64,000 nucleotides of DNA from Spirosoma oryzae (GCF_003002825.1 NZ_PVTE01000005.1:62001-126000); one strand, 5' to 3'; shown: positions 53,024 through 63,062, counted from the stretch's first letter. Made by a program: numbers and translations. Notes: generated by a model from the letters alone, not told the origin.

Positions 53024-53176
53024 AGTCGGATAAAAAGCTGCTACTCACTACTATTGTCGCTACGTACGCGAAGACATATCAGTCAGCGACAGATACGTAT
53101 TACAGCGGGCTATTTCCCGATAAAGTCCAATAGCCAATACGGTAGACATTGACTGAACGGCAGAATGGCATTTAAA

Positions 53177-56152
53177 TTACAACCCGACTAAAATTCGCCG
53201 GGACACGTTGTAATCGGCTGCGCGAACCATAACCACGTAAACACCACCTGACAGGCCGCTCAACGTAATCTGACGGCGTTCATCGAATGTTGGTATCGTT
53301 GTCGAGTAGACGAGCTGACCGGTCAGTGCGTAAACGGTAACCGTAGCATTGATCAAATTCTGCTGGGTTTCGATCGTAAGCACCTTGTCGGGGCTGGGAT
53401 TCGGGTAGATGCTGAGACCCTGAAGACTTGCGTCGACCGTGTAGGTATACGCAGATGAAGGTAGCGAATAACAGGTCAAGGTATTCGAGTAAACCGTTGT
53501 TGCCTGTGCCGAGTACACCCCGCTCTGACTTGCTTTTAGAATGGCGCTCGTGGTGCTTAGGGTGTCGTTACCCAGCTTCCACCGGAAGAGTGGGCTGTTG
53601 GTCGAGCTTACGGCTTCCAGCGTGAACGTACCGACTGTATTGACGGTAGGGGCCGGGGGGAGCGCACGAAGTTCGACCGCAGTAGCGGCCGATTGGGAAG
53701 ACAGACAGCCGTTAACATCGCGAACGCGGGCTGTGTAGTTGCCGGCCTGTCCGGTTGTGATACTGCGGGCAGTATCGCCAGTCGACCAGTATACCGTGTA
53801 TGGACCGCTCACGCTGAACGTAACCCGATCGCCTTCGCACAAGATCGGTGATTTGTTGGTCAGCAGGGTTGGCGCGGCCGGTAGGGGATTAACCTGAACC
53901 GTGATGAATGACGAGAACGGAGACAGGCAACCGTTACCATCCTGCGCCTGTGCTGCGTAGTTACCCGACTGATTGACCGTAATTGTCTTGGACGTCTGAC
54001 CGCTCGACCAGACTGCGTTTTGCGTGGTTGCCGCCGATAGCGATACGGTGTTACCCGCACAGAAGGTTGTCACTCCAGCCGCCGAAATTGTTGGCGTGGC
54101 CGGTAGCGGGTTGACCGTGACATTGAGTACGTCGGACTGCGTCGATTGACAGCCAAACTGATTCGTGACGCGCACCGCAAAATTGCCTGATTGATTTACC
54201 GTCTGGGCCCGCACTGTCTGCCCATTTGTCCAGCTATACGAGGTTGCTTCGGGGGCCGTCAGCGTCAGGGTTCGGTCGGCACAGAAGGTAGTCGGGCCGT
54301 TGGTTGAAATGGTTGGTTTTGCCGGAACCGGGTTGGCCGTTACCGAGATCGCGTTCGATCCTGGGGAAGTACATCCGTTTTGGTCGGTGACGGTCAGCGT
54401 ATACGCTCCGGACGAACCCACTGTAATTGCTTTGCCCGACTGACCATCGCTCCAGTTGTAGCGTACGTTATCCGACGAGGCCCGCAATACTGTATTGTCG
54501 CCCTGACAAAACGTGGTTGGTTTCTCTGCGGTAACCGTGGGAGCTGGTGGTAGTGGATTGACGGACGGTGTCAGTACGTTCGACGTGAAGGTACAGCCGC
54601 TAACGTCGTTGTAGCGGAAATAATACCCGTTAGCTGTACTGACGCTAACTTGTCTCGTATTGGCAACGACGGCATTTGTCTGCTGATTTACCCACGACAC
54701 GCCATCGTAATTGGCGGTCAGCGCCAGTGAACTACCCACGCAGATGGAAGCTGGACCATTGCCTACTACGGAGGCAACCGGTGCATCGCTCACGCGTACA
54801 TAACTCGTAAACGACGTATTACCGGCAGCATCTTTCACCTTGGCCCGATACAGGCCAGCCCCTTTTGTAATGCTGCGACCTGTTTCGCCAGACTCCCATT
54901 GAAATGAGCTGTAGTTTCCGTTGACGCTTAGCGTCAGATTGTTACCGGCACAGGCAACGGAAAGAGTAGGCGATGCCGTGGGAGACTGTGGAGTCGATTG
55001 TTGGAAGAACGTGTCGTTCAGACTACCATTCCAGGCGTTGGCCACTTCTACAAGCCCATCATAGTCAAAGTGAAATCCTTCCGGATCATACAGGGGGGGA
55101 CGCGTGCGTGGTATCTGGATATTGTCGGTAGATGGCCCTGCAAATACATTTGGTCCGGCACTAATGACGTTGTTCTGAGCTGTGATAACGGCTTGGCTGA
55201 CGCGGCCCGGCACCCGATCGCCGTAGCTGGCCCGTGCTACCACCCAGCTCATATTTCGACCAAAGTCCTGTCGGCTTTTAGTAATAACATATTGAAGATC
55301 GCTGACGTAACTGGCTGTTGGTGTGTTGATTAGATTGTCTGCTTCACCCTGTTGCCAAAGAACAGCCCGTATCCCCAACGTGTTTGCGTAAAATTGAAGA
55401 GCGAGTTTAAGGTTGATATAAGGCTGACGGGAGGGATAGAGTAAAGACGGGTCGTAGACACTAACTGCAACCCCGCCGTCGGGAGCACTTTGTCGCCAGT
55501 TCTGAACGGCTGTTCCGGTGAAAGCGCTGTTGAAGAACATGATGGGAACGTTCAAGCGGCTGGCCAGCAGATCGCCCAGTCGTCCCCAGCACCAGCTACC
55601 ATCACCTCGCGGTGCAATGGTAAACCCTGTTGTATTATCGAGATGAGAGAAAACGGGCGTCGGTGGCTCATTAGGAAACCCATTGTCTGGGTACCGATAA
55701 TTGACGCAGTTGACCCGGTCATCGGTTGACACAGGAGCACTCTGGTGAATACCCTGTGCGTTCGACTGACCAGCAATAACAAAGACTTCGCCAACGCCAA
55801 CCCGATCAACTGTAAAGCTACCGACCTGCTGATCGCCATTCATGCCGCGCACATCAAGCGAGTACCAGCCACCTGATGCCGTCAGATCCCCTGCGAATAC
55901 CCCTCCTGACGGATTCGTCTGGATGGTTTGCCAATCGGTCGATGATCCCTGTCCGTCACGGGCTGTTAACCGGGCGTCGATACGGGTTACCGTGGTGGTG
56001 TAGTACCCCGTAATTCTGAACGTTGCCTGATTCGCGTTGTTACGCTGGAAAACAGCACGGCTAGTTGGAAACGATACCTGAATCTGCGCTACGGTTAGCA
56101 AGGGCAACAATAGACAGACCACTACACCGGCAGCCAGCAAAACGTGTTTCAT
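53177..56152 (-). CDS. Secreted SGNH esterase paralogue with multiple Ig-like repeats and T9SS domain
   Basis: 991 residues, with a signal peptide (LLTVAQ). It shares the N-terminal beta domain and the SGNH core with the neighbouring gene: GQSNAQG (Ser130), WQQGEADN and FHFDYDG. Between the hydrolase and the end it carries about six Ig-like modules of roughly 80 residues, each with the pattern FCxGxxVxLxA...WSxGQTxxTITVxxSGNYxxxVxDxNGC and the linker NPLPAxPT. The T9SS sorting signal is LSIYPNPSPDKVLTIETQQNL. The extra repeats extend the reach from the surface. It lies 153 bases upstream of its paralogue and is probably co-transcribed. Confidence 0.85.
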   Translation of the reverse strand: MKHVLLAAGVVVCLLLPLLTVAQIQVSFPTSRAVFQRNNANQATFRITGYYTTTVTRIDARLTARDGQGSSTDWQTIQTNPSGGVFAGDLTASGGWYSLDVRGMNGDQQVGSFTVDRVGVGEVFVIAGQSNAQGIHQSAPVSTDDRVNCVNYRYPDNGFPNEPPTPVFSHLDNTTGFTIAPRGDGSWCWGRLGDLLASRLNVPIMFFNSAFTGTAVQNWRQSAPDGGVAVSVYDPSLLYPSRQPYINLKLALQFYANTLGIRAVLWQQGEADNLINTPTASYVSDLQYVITKSRQDFGRNMSWVVARASYGDRVPGRVSQAVITAQNNVISAGPNVFAGPSTDNIQIPRTRPPLYDPEGFHFDYDGLVEVANAWNGSLNDTFFQQSTPQSPTASPTLSVACAGNNLTLSVNGNYSSFQWESGETGRSITKGAGLYRAKVKDAAGNTSFTSYVRVSDAPVASVVGNGPASICVGSSLALTANYDGVSWVNQQTNAVVANTRQVSVSTANGYYFRYNDVSGCTFTSNVLTPSVNPLPPAPTVTAEKPTTFCQGDNTVLRASSDNVRYNWSDGQSGKAITVGSSGAYTLTVTDQNGCTSPGSNAISVTANPVPAKPTISTNGPTTFCADRTLTLTAPEATSYSWTNGQTVRAQTVNQSGNFAVRVTNQFGCQSTQSDVLNVTVNPLPATPTISAAGVTTFCAGNTVSLSAATTQNAVWSSGQTSKTITVNQSGNYAAQAQDGNGCLSPFSSFITVQVNPLPAAPTLLTNKSPILCEGDRVTFSVSGPYTVYWSTGDTARSITTGQAGNYTARVRDVNGCLSSQSAATAVELRALPPAPTVNTVGTFTLEAVSSTNSPLFRWKLGNDTLSTTSAILKASQSGVYSAQATTVYSNTLTCYSLPSSAYTYTVDASLQGLSIYPNPSPDKVLTIETQQNLINATVTVYALTGQLVYSTTIPTFDERRQITLSGLSGGVYVVMVRAADYNVSRRILVGL

Positions 56153-56209
56153 AGCAAGTAGGTACTAGGCCATCGCGCTAGCAATGGCCGATGCGAATAT
56201 GCAGCTAGT

Positions 56210-57220
56210 TTACGCGACTGATTCCGGCGTTTGCGTGAGCTGATGCCAAATCATGTCCTTTAACTCGTTAAGACCTTTCTGACTGACTGCGGATATAAAC
56301 GCGACAGGTAGCTTATCGGGTAACTCTCCCCGTATACGATCGAGCTCAGTCGCATCCACCAGATCAATTTTGGATATAGCCAGCAGTCGATCCTTATCCA
56401 TCAGTTCCGGATTGTATTCCCGCAACTCATTCAACAGCGTGTTGTATTCATGGCGAACGTCTTCAGTGTCAGCCGGAATAACGAACAACAACACTGAGTT
56501 ACGTTCGATGTGACGCAGGAAGCGTAGCCCCAGGCCCTTGCCTTGCGATGCGCCCTCGATGATGCCGGGAATATCAGCCATAACGAACGACTTGTAGTCC
56601 CGGTACGCTACGACCCCTAAATTGGGTACGAGGGTTGTAAACGGATAGTCGGCAATTTCGGGCCGAGCCGCCGACACGACGGATAACAGTGTCGACTTAC
56701 CCGCATTCGGAAAACCAACCAAACCAACGTCGGCTAGCAGTTTGAGTTCAAGAATGATCCATTCTTCCTGACCAGGTTCTCCTGGCTGAGCGTGTTCAGG
56801 GGCCTGTAACGTCGACGATTTAAAGTGATCGTTGCCCAGACCTCCGCGTCCTCCCGGCAGCAGAATGACCTCCTGACCATCAGCCGTAATCTCCTGCAAC
56901 TGCTCGCCCGTGTCCGGGTTGCGGGCTATTGTTCCCAGCGGTACTTCAAGAATGATATCTTCACCCTGCGCTCCACTCCGTCTGCCACCCTCACCATTTC
57001 CGCCACTACTGGCTTTCACGTGCTTGCGGTATTTCAGGTGAAGTAACGTCCACATCTGGGCGTTACCGCGCAGGATGATATGGCCACCACGACCGCCATC
57101 CCCCCCATCAGGCCCACCTTTTGGTACGTGCTTCTCCCGTCGAAAATGAACCGACCCGGCTCCGCCCGCACCTGAGCGGCAGTTGATCTTAACATAGTCG
57201 ATGAAATTGGAAGAAGCCAT
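56210..57220 (-). CDS. obg: GTPase Obg (CgtA)
   Basis: Essential ribosome-associated GTPase for 50S maturation. 336 residues. The glycine-rich Obg fold is at 1-158 ([30 protein letters not shown]). The G domain shows G1 [12 protein letters not shown]3 [10 protein letters not shown] and G4 as SKID (in ISKIDLVD) instead of NKxD. The C-terminal OCT domain is absent, as in many Bacteroidota. It precedes adk on the same strand by 36 bases; Obg and Adk are a common pair. Confidence 0.96.
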   Translation of the reverse strand: MASSNFIDYVKINCRSGAGGAGSVHFRREKHVPKGGPDGGDGGRGGHIILRGNAQMWTLLHLKYRKHVKASSGGNGEGGRRSGAQGEDIILEVPLGTIARNPDTGEQLQEITADGQEVILLPGGRGGLGNDHFKSSTLQAPEHAQPGEPGQEEWIILELKLLADVGLVGFPNAGKSTLLSVVSAARPEIADYPFTTLVPNLGVVAYRDYKSFVMADIPGIIEGASQGKGLGLRFLRHIERNSVLLFVIPADTEDVRHEYNTLLNELREYNPELMDKDRLLAISKIDLVDATELDRIRGELPDKLPVAFISAVSQKGLNELKDMIWHQLTQTPESVA

Positions 57221-57256
57221 AATAGGGGGTATGAATGCAGCGGGCTAAGGTTCCGC

Positions 57257-57844
57257 TTAGTTAGTTTGTCCGGTTACCTGTTCGATTTGCTGCGAGATCA
57301 AATCGAAAATTGTGTCAATGTCGCCAATCCCGTCGATCGTTGCCAGTTTTTGCTGGCCGGCATAGTAATCCGCAACGGGCGTTGTTTTTTCGTTGTACTC
57401 GTTTACCCGTCTACGAATCAGCTCTTCATTCTGGTCGTCGGGCCGGCCTGACGTCTGTCCACGAATCAACAGTCGCCGGGTTAGTTCTTCGTCGTCAACC
57501 ATCAACGCCACCATAAGGGTGATGCTTGTCCGGTATTGACTCAGCAATTCATCCAATGCTGCTGCCTGAGGAACGGTACGGGGAAACCCATCAAAAATGA
57601 AACCGGATGCATCCTGGTTTTCGCGAAGTTTACTTTCGATCATACCGATCACCACTTCGTCGGGTACCAACAAACCTTGGTCCATCAATTGTTTAGCGCG
57701 AATCCCCAGTTCGGTACCGGCGGCAATTTGTGACCGCAGCAGATCACCCGTCGACAGGTGTACCAGCCGGTATTTCTGAATGAGTCGTTCACTTTGGGTA
57801 CCCTTACCAGCACCCGGTGGGCCAAACAGTACAAGATTGAGCAT
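57257..57844 (-). CDS. adk: Adenylate kinase
   Basis: Interconverts AMP, ADP and ATP. 195 residues from the ATG at 57842-57844; an upstream frame of 57 residues lacks conservation and was rejected. P-loop GPPGAGKGT is at residues 8-16, the NMP region LSTGDLLR follows, then FIFDGFPRT. The LID is the short form without a zinc site (RGQTSGRPDDQNEELIRRRVNEY). Probably co-transcribed with obg. Confidence 0.96.
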   Translation of the reverse strand: MLNLVLFGPPGAGKGTQSERLIQKYRLVHLSTGDLLRSQIAAGTELGIRAKQLMDQGLLVPDEVVIGMIESKLRENQDASGFIFDGFPRTVPQAAALDELLSQYRTSITLMVALMVDDEELTRRLLIRGQTSGRPDDQNEELIRRRVNEYNEKTTPVADYYAGQQKLATIDGIGDIDTIFDLISQQIEQVTGQTN

Positions 57845-57966
57845 TGCAGAACAAGAAAGTGTAGTGGGTCTAAAGTTGCCACCTGCAAAGGTACAATACG
57901 CCCGTGAAAAAAAATGCGTGGCGACCAAGGGCCTATTTATTGGTACCACACACCCCGTAAAATACA

Positions 57967-57993
57967 AAAGCACCGAGATTATCCCGGTGCTTT
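57967..57993 (-). terminator. Terminator downstream of the TPR protein gene
   Basis: AAAGCACCG pairs with CGGTGCTTT around nine bases, followed by TTTTGTATTTT on the minus strand. It lies 26 bases past the stop. Confidence 0.75.
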
Positions 57994-58018
57994 GTCCCTT
58001 GTTACTATCAGTCAAAAA

Positions 58019-59782
58019 CTATTTTTTGACCGCTTTCTTCGTCGCAGGTGCAGCCTTCGATGGTGCTGCCTTTGCCGGAGTGGGGTTAAGTGCTTTTTTC
58101 ACGTCCGCATCGTTCGGATCGAGTTCCAGCACTTTATTGAAGTATTCCTTCGCTTTCGCGTCGTCGTTCTTCGATCCATAGTACGAAGCCAGGAACTTAT
58201 ACGACGTGATGAGCGGCTTTTTGTACGAATCTTTCAGTTTTTGATCCGTTTCTGCGTTAGCCTGCTCAATAAACTTCTCATAATAAGGAACGGCCGTACC
58301 CCGTGCTAGCGAAACTGCTGATGGGAACGCGTAGTAGTTCGACTGTCCTTCGTAGTAGTAAGCAAGTGGGTATTTGCTGGTCGCAGCCGTATCCGCTTCG
58401 ATCTTGGCAGCCATCTTACCGAAAGCAGAGTCAGCGCGCATGAAGTACATCTGACGAGCCATCCGGATTTGCGCCGTGTCCATCGGTGCTTCGGTTGAGT
58501 CGCGGCCTACCCGGAAACCGTACTGGTAGTTAGCCAGACCCTGGTACAGGTAATCGTTGTTCAGCGGTTTTTTATCGGTCGAAACAACTTTACCGTAATA
58601 ATCAGCCGACTTGTTGTACTTCTTCATATCGTAGTACTTCTTGGCGATATCACGATACAGATTCTCGGTCGTATCAAGCGGAGCCGCTTTCTCTAGGTAA
58701 ACGATACTCATCGAGTCAGCCTGTGGCGTGTTAACCATACCATAAGCCCGGCCCAGATATTTGTAATCGTCATAGATTACTTTATCAGGAGCCGACGAGA
58801 TAAACTTATTCAGTGCATCGACAGATTGCTGCGGCTGATTCAGACCGTAGTATGCCCAGCCGTACATCCGATCCATGATCGGGTTGTTTACCTTACCTTT
58901 CAGTTGATCGAGGTACGACGTAGCACCTTGATAATCCTGCGCCAGGAAGCGATAGCGAGCTACGTCGAGCAAACGCTCAGGATCAGTCGTGCCACTCTTC
59001 TGAACGTACAGGTCATAGTTTTGCGCTGCGCTCTTGTATGACCGCGAGTTAGCCAAAGCATCGGCATAGGCTAAGTACGTAGGAGCAAACTCAGGATCGT
59101 TCTGGATAGCCAGTTTGAAGTATTCCTGTGCTTTGGTGTAGTTTTTACCACGAAGGTATAGACGACCAATTTTGTAGTTAGCTTCTGCCAGGTTCGGCTT
59201 CATTGCCAACGCATTCTCATACTTCGAAATAGCGTTGCCACCGTCGTTTTTCAGAAAGTAAGCGTCCCCCAATGCCATTTCGATTTCAGCATTTTCGTTC
59301 TTCTTGTCTTTCTCGTCGGCTATCGTCAGCAGGCGAACAGCTTCAGCGGGATCGTTTGTCTTATCCGAGAGCGTTAACATCTCACCGGCCCGGATCAGTA
59401 CATCCTGGTTTTTGCTTTTAGTTGCGTTGACCGCATTGTCGATCAGCGTTTTTCCCGTTGCCCGGTCGCCCTTCATAAAGGCCACACCTGCCAGACCGAC
59501 ATTGTTGAGCTGGTTTTTCCCGTCTGCGGCCAGGCCTTTTTCAAACGCTGCTTTTGCCTGATCGAGTTGCCCCGTTTTCAGGTAGTAGTAGCCAAGATAG
59601 AACTGATTTTCAGCTGATGGCGAGCTGTTTGCCAGTTGCGTGAATGTTTGGCCAGCCTTCGTAAACCGCTCAGCTTCCAGGTCTTCAAGACCCTTTTGCA
59701 CGTCCTGCGCATAAACCTGAGTGGTCATTGCAGCACCGACGAACAAGATAGTCATCAGCGATTTTTTCTGGTTGTTCATCAT
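58019..59782 (-). CDS. Exported tetratricopeptide repeat protein
   Basis: 587 residues with a signal peptide (AAMTTQVYAQ). It contains about ten TPR-like units, for example NQFYLGYYYLKTGQLDQAKAAFEKGLAA, ANYKIGRLYLRGKNYTKAQEYFKLAIQNDPEFAPTYLAYA and ASYYGSKNDDAKAKEYFNKVLELDPN. It ends in a Lys/Ala/Pro tail. TPR arrays bind protein partners; being exported and last in the exbBD-tonB-pstS series, it may be a periplasmic scaffold. Function is not determinable from sequence alone. Confidence 0.85.
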   Translation of the reverse strand: MMNNQKKSLMTILFVGAAMTTQVYAQDVQKGLEDLEAERFTKAGQTFTQLANSSPSAENQFYLGYYYLKTGQLDQAKAAFEKGLAADGKNQLNNVGLAGVAFMKGDRATGKTLIDNAVNATKSKNQDVLIRAGEMLTLSDKTNDPAEAVRLLTIADEKDKKNENAEIEMALGDAYFLKNDGGNAISKYENALAMKPNLAEANYKIGRLYLRGKNYTKAQEYFKLAIQNDPEFAPTYLAYADALANSRSYKSAAQNYDLYVQKSGTTDPERLLDVARYRFLAQDYQGATSYLDQLKGKVNNPIMDRMYGWAYYGLNQPQQSVDALNKFISSAPDKVIYDDYKYLGRAYGMVNTPQADSMSIVYLEKAAPLDTTENLYRDIAKKYYDMKKYNKSADYYGKVVSTDKKPLNNDYLYQGLANYQYGFRVGRDSTEAPMDTAQIRMARQMYFMRADSAFGKMAAKIEADTAATSKYPLAYYYEGQSNYYAFPSAVSLARGTAVPYYEKFIEQANAETDQKLKDSYKKPLITSYKFLASYYGSKNDDAKAKEYFNKVLELDPNDADVKKALNPTPAKAAPSKAAPATKKAVKK

Positions 59783-59868
59783 GTATTCTAGGTTGGAAAT
59801 TAAAAAGGTTATATACCACTAAAACAACACACAAATCTAAAAAAGTGCCGCTTAACCAAAAAAACTAC

Positions 59869-60804
59869 CTATTTCTGTAGGTTTATCTCCCGATTATAGC
59901 GTACAGAAGGCCATAAGCCAACTTTGTAAATGATTAACGATCCTGCGTCCCGTATCAAATAATTGACTAATCCTCCACCCAGTCCAGGGTGCGCTTCCCG
60001 GCTCAATATGTACACTGGTCGGCGGAGTGGGTAACGCTGCATACCAAGATCTTCCTGAAACGGCTGATAGTAGTCGGCACGACCCGTCGGATTTGGTTTT
60101 GACGACACTCCCATAACTCGCAAGTCAGCTGATAGTTCAGTTGTCAGCGGTTCGTCACCATCACTGATCCAGTTGACACCAATGAAACCCAGTGCTGACG
60201 GATTCTTACGCACGTACTCAATTACCTCTCTGTTTGATCGGGTTGTGAAAATGCGAAGGCCATCGACTGACTTGATTCCGAACGTGCTTAAAACGAAATC
60301 GAGGTTACTGGAATTGTTATTGTCAAAGACCAATGTAATCGGCTCGTTCTGATTACCTTTCAGCTGGCTCCATGTTTTTATTTTTCCCGTAAAAACAGCC
60401 CGCAGTTGATCCATCGTAATCAGACTATCTGTGTTTGCCTTATTGACGATCAAGGCTACACCGTCTGTCGCAATTTTGACAGCTCCGCCGATAATCTTGC
60501 GCTGATCGAGTGCGCGCTGCTCATTTTTGGTCAGTTTTCGGGTCGTGAAAGCTAACCGCGCGCTGTCGCGAAGCATCATATTGATGGCTTCCTGCTCGGG
60601 TCTAAAGACAAGAGTAAACTTTACGTTTGGGTAAATCCCTTCGTAGGCCGATGTTATTTGCGAAACAAGCGGTTTAAATGATTCGTCAGCCGCAATCGTA
60701 ATGGAACCTCGCGATGGATTATCGAGCGGGGCCTTCCCATTGTTACAGTTGGCCACTAGAGCAACAATAACTAGAAGCGCGCAATAGAGAATACTACGTT
60801 TCAT
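59869..60804 (-). CDS. PstS-like substrate-binding lipoprotein
   Basis: 311 residues. The lipoprotein signal ends in LVANC (Cys20). The fold matches phosphate-type periplasmic binding proteins: GSITIAADESFKPLVSQ, TRKLTKNEQRAL, DGVALIVNKANTDSLITMDQLRAVFTGKIKTWSQLKGN, LGFIGVNWISD and GGGLVNYLIRDAG. No pstCAB or phoU lies nearby. It sits at the end of the exbB-exbD-exbD-tonB series and overlaps the small membrane gene by 11 bases. A role linked to TonB energy transduction rather than an ABC importer is an inference. Confidence 0.85.
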   Translation of the reverse strand: MKRSILYCALLVIVALVANCNNGKAPLDNPSRGSITIAADESFKPLVSQITSAYEGIYPNVKFTLVFRPEQEAINMMLRDSARLAFTTRKLTKNEQRALDQRKIIGGAVKIATDGVALIVNKANTDSLITMDQLRAVFTGKIKTWSQLKGNQNEPITLVFDNNNSSNLDFVLSTFGIKSVDGLRIFTTRSNREVIEYVRKNPSALGFIGVNWISDGDEPLTTELSADLRVMGVSSKPNPTGRADYYQPFQEDLGMQRYPLRRPVYILSREAHPGLGGGLVNYLIRDAGSLIIYKVGLWPSVRYNREINLQK

Positions 60805-61015
60805 TCCGAATCTGTTGATAAGCCCGGAAGATCCGGAAGGTCCCGTAGACGATTAGCATAACAGCCATGCTGTACCGCAGCACGCCGGGCTCCGGAAACA
60901 CACCAAAAGACTGAGAGGAGGCTATCAGTGCGATGCCTCCTCCCAAATAAGCCAGCGACGCCAGAACCGCAATAAGCAATGTAAGACGAGCTGGACCTCC
61001 ATTTTGTCCGCGCAT
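60794..61015 (-). CDS. Small two-helix membrane protein
   Basis: 73 residues. Two hydrophobic helices (LLIAVLASLAYLGGGIALIA, about 13-32; YSMAVMLIVYGTFRIF, about 48-63), separated by a short loop with PEPG, and a basic tail. Start five bases after the tonB stop, end overlapping the PstS-like gene by 11 bases: translational coupling in the operon. Function unknown; no family recognised. Confidence 0.75.
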   Translation of the reverse strand: MRGQNGGPARLTLLIAVLASLAYLGGGIALIASSQSFGVFPEPGVLRYSMAVMLIVYGTFRIFRAYQQIRNET

Positions 61016-61020
61016 AGAAA

Positions 61021-61845
61021 CTATTCCAGCGTGAAGTTGATCGGCAGGTTAAATTTAACCCGTACCGGACGCCCTGATTGTTTACCTGGCCGCCATTTCG
61101 GCATGCCCTGCACTACGCGTTTCGCTTCTTCGTCCGTACCAAAGCCAAGACCTTTCAGTACTTGAACATCCTGAATACTACCGTCGGTGTTGACCACGAA
61201 GCTGACGAATACACGACCAGCGATGTTGGCACGTTGAGCAGCGGCAGGATAGCGGAGGTTTTTCTGAAGATACTGACCAAGGGCCGCATTACCGCCCGTG
61301 AATTCCGGCTGTTGCTCGACCACGGTGAAAACTTCTTCAACCTTTGGTGCTGCTTCTACGGCAACCTCCACTTTCGTTGGTCCAACCGACGCTTCAGGGG
61401 CTGCAATAACCTCTTCTGCGTTGGGGTCACCTTCCTGCGTCTTCTCAGCCGCAACGGCTTCCTTCAGTTCTTCAACAGCCGGTGGTGGCGTTTCTTCGGG
61501 CACTTCCTGATCCGGTTTTACTTCCGGTGGCAGGAATTTCACCGTGTTCACTTTCGGTGCTTCGACTGGTGGTGGTGGCGGTGGTGGTGGTTCGTTCGGG
61601 TCGATCGGCGGTGGTGGGATCTTCATCAGATCCACTTCTACCATTGCCTGTTCCTCTACTTCCGGAGTAAGCGCGGTGATGATTGTTGGTGTCAAAACAC
61701 CCAGTGTGAACAGAATACCGCCGATAATGAGGGCGCGGGTAACTGTTCTTGGGTACGTTTTCCGCAGATCGTAAGCACCATACGCCTTGTTCCGGTCGGC
61801 AAACACTATGTCATCAAGTGTCGCCTTTGAATCGAGTTCTGCCAT
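61021..61845 (-). CDS. tonB: TonB energy-transducer protein
   Basis: 274 residues. The cytoplasmic N-terminus (AELDSKATLDDIVFADRNKAYGAYDLRKTYPRTV) precedes one membrane helix (about 34-56), then a proline-rich spacer (PPPPPPPPVEAPK) and a Glu/Val-rich region. The C-terminal TonB domain (about 185-274) includes YPAAAQRANIAGRVFVSFVVNTDGSIQDVQVLKGLG. It contacts outer-membrane receptors in the periplasm. It follows exbD by four bases. Confidence 0.93.
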   Translation of the reverse strand: MAELDSKATLDDIVFADRNKAYGAYDLRKTYPRTVTRALIIGGILFTLGVLTPTIITALTPEVEEQAMVEVDLMKIPPPPIDPNEPPPPPPPPVEAPKVNTVKFLPPEVKPDQEVPEETPPPAVEELKEAVAAEKTQEGDPNAEEVIAAPEASVGPTKVEVAVEAAPKVEEVFTVVEQQPEFTGGNAALGQYLQKNLRYPAAAQRANIAGRVFVSFVVNTDGSIQDVQVLKGLGFGTDEEAKRVVQGMPKWRPGKQSGRPVRVKFNLPINFTLE

Positions 61846-61849
61846 GGCG

Positions 61850-62386
61850 TTAGATTTCTAGTTTAGCTTTTTCTTTAAGCAGCTTCTCCTCATCGGGGGT
61901 AAGCGCATCCACCAGTGCGTACCGCTTTGTCTTGGTGATCGCCATCTCATCCAGCACGTCAACCATGTTCTTATAGTTCGACACTTTGGTTGGCTTGATC
62001 ACGACAACAAATTTGTCGGCAGGTACTTTACGAGCGTTATCCTGAATGGCTTTCCGGAACTCGTAACCGTATCCAACTGTCTCCAGCTTCGGATCTTCAT
62101 TCGCGGCTTTCCCAAAAATATAGTAGGCCTTGTTGTTGTCCCCGAGGAAAACCGTCATTACGTTCGACGCTTTGATCGGTTCGGTCTCTTCTGTTTTTGT
62201 CTTGTCTGGTACGTTGAGCGTCATCGACGATGGTTTGCTCAAGGTGGTAGCCAAGATGAAGAAGGTGATTAGCAAGAATCCCAGGTCAACCATGGGCGTC
62301 ATGTCTATACGAGTAGACGCTTTCTTTGACCGTACCTTACCACCTTTACTCTTGCCACCACCGCCACCAGTGTTAATTTCTGCCAT
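61850..62386 (-). CDS. exbD: ExbD-type biopolymer transporter subunit (second copy)
   Basis: 178 residues. A basic N-terminus (KSKGGKVRSKKASTRIDMTPMVDLGFLLITFFILATTL) holds the conserved Asp in the membrane helix (DLGFLLITFF), the proton-conducting residue. The periplasmic part ends KTKRYALVDALTPDEEKLLKEK. It follows the first exbD by 49 bases. Two ExbD paralogues in one operon may form a heterodimer inside the ExbB ring. Confidence 0.92.
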   Translation of the reverse strand: MAEINTGGGGGKSKGGKVRSKKASTRIDMTPMVDLGFLLITFFILATTLSKPSSMTLNVPDKTKTEETEPIKASNVMTVFLGDNNKAYYIFGKAANEDPKLETVGYGYEFRKAIQDNARKVPADKFVVVIKPTKVSNYKNMVDVLDEMAITKTKRYALVDALTPDEEKLLKEKAKLEI

Positions 62387-62435
62387 GGCTTTTTTGGTTT
62401 ATCTTTAAGCAGAGCGATCTACTTAAAGTTGTGGA

Positions 62436-63062
62436 TTAGTCAGCTTTCCAGCCAGCTGGCGGAGCTTCCGTGCCCGTGATGAGGTTGAACTTGTTGATAT
62501 TCTGCGCCTGAAGCGTAGCCAACACGTTCTTGAACTCCGGAAATTTGGCCAGGTTGTCGCCTTTCAGGGCAATACGCAGACCGTTGTTAGCTTTCCGAGA
62601 GTTGAATACCCAATCTTTAAGCTCATTGGTTGCACCCGCACCCGTCGAATCGGTAGGAATACCGGGCTGTTTCACCTTGGCTTTCTGATCGTCAGGTAAA
62701 TCCAGATAGGCTTTCAACTGATTGATAGGAATACCAAAATTCGACATCAACGAGAAATCCTTCTTTTCCTTATCGGAAAATGTGATTCCTTTTAGAGCGG
62801 CTATGTTATCCAGCATCGTAATACGATCCTGCTGACTGTCAATGCCGAAATAAACCTTTCCGTCTTTGCCCAGCGCAATCGTCATGATGTCCTTGTCCGG
62901 AACTTTGATGCCAGAGATGGAAGACGGCGTTTCGATCGACGCGGCATCCTGAGATTTGAACTGAGCGGTTAGAATAAAGAACGTCAGTAACAGGAATGCA
63001 ACGTCAGTCATCGCGGTCATATCCACCGAAGAACTGGCGCGTTTTACTTTAACTGCAGGCAT
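62436..63062 (-). CDS. exbD: ExbD-type biopolymer transporter subunit (first copy)
   Basis: 208 residues. The membrane helix starts SSVDMTAMTDVAFLLLTFFILTAQF, with Asp in TDVAFLLL as the likely proton site. The periplasmic region is longer than in the second copy, with an insert around QPGIPTDSTGAGATNELKDWVF. It follows exbB by 66 bases. The two ExbD copies differ clearly, which suggests distinct jobs in one complex. Confidence 0.92.
   Translation of the reverse strand: MPAVKVKRASSSVDMTAMTDVAFLLLTFFILTAQFKSQDAASIETPSSISGIKVPDKDIMTIALGKDGKVYFGIDSQQDRITMLDNIAALKGITFSDKEKKDFSLMSNFGIPINQLKAYLDLPDDQKAKVKQPGIPTDSTGAGATNELKDWVFNSRKANNGLRIALKGDNLAKFPEFKNVLATLQAQNINKFNLITGTEAPPAGWKAD

Noticed and set aside
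57845-58015. 57-residue N-terminal extension of adenylate kinase
   Set aside because: The P-loop start MLNLVLFGPPGAGKGT is the normal N-terminus; the extension runs through the terminator of the TPR gene and has no conservation pattern.
59869-60804. Complete phosphate ABC transporter
   Set aside because: Only the PstS-like binding protein is present; pstC, pstA, pstB and phoU are absent from the neighbourhood.
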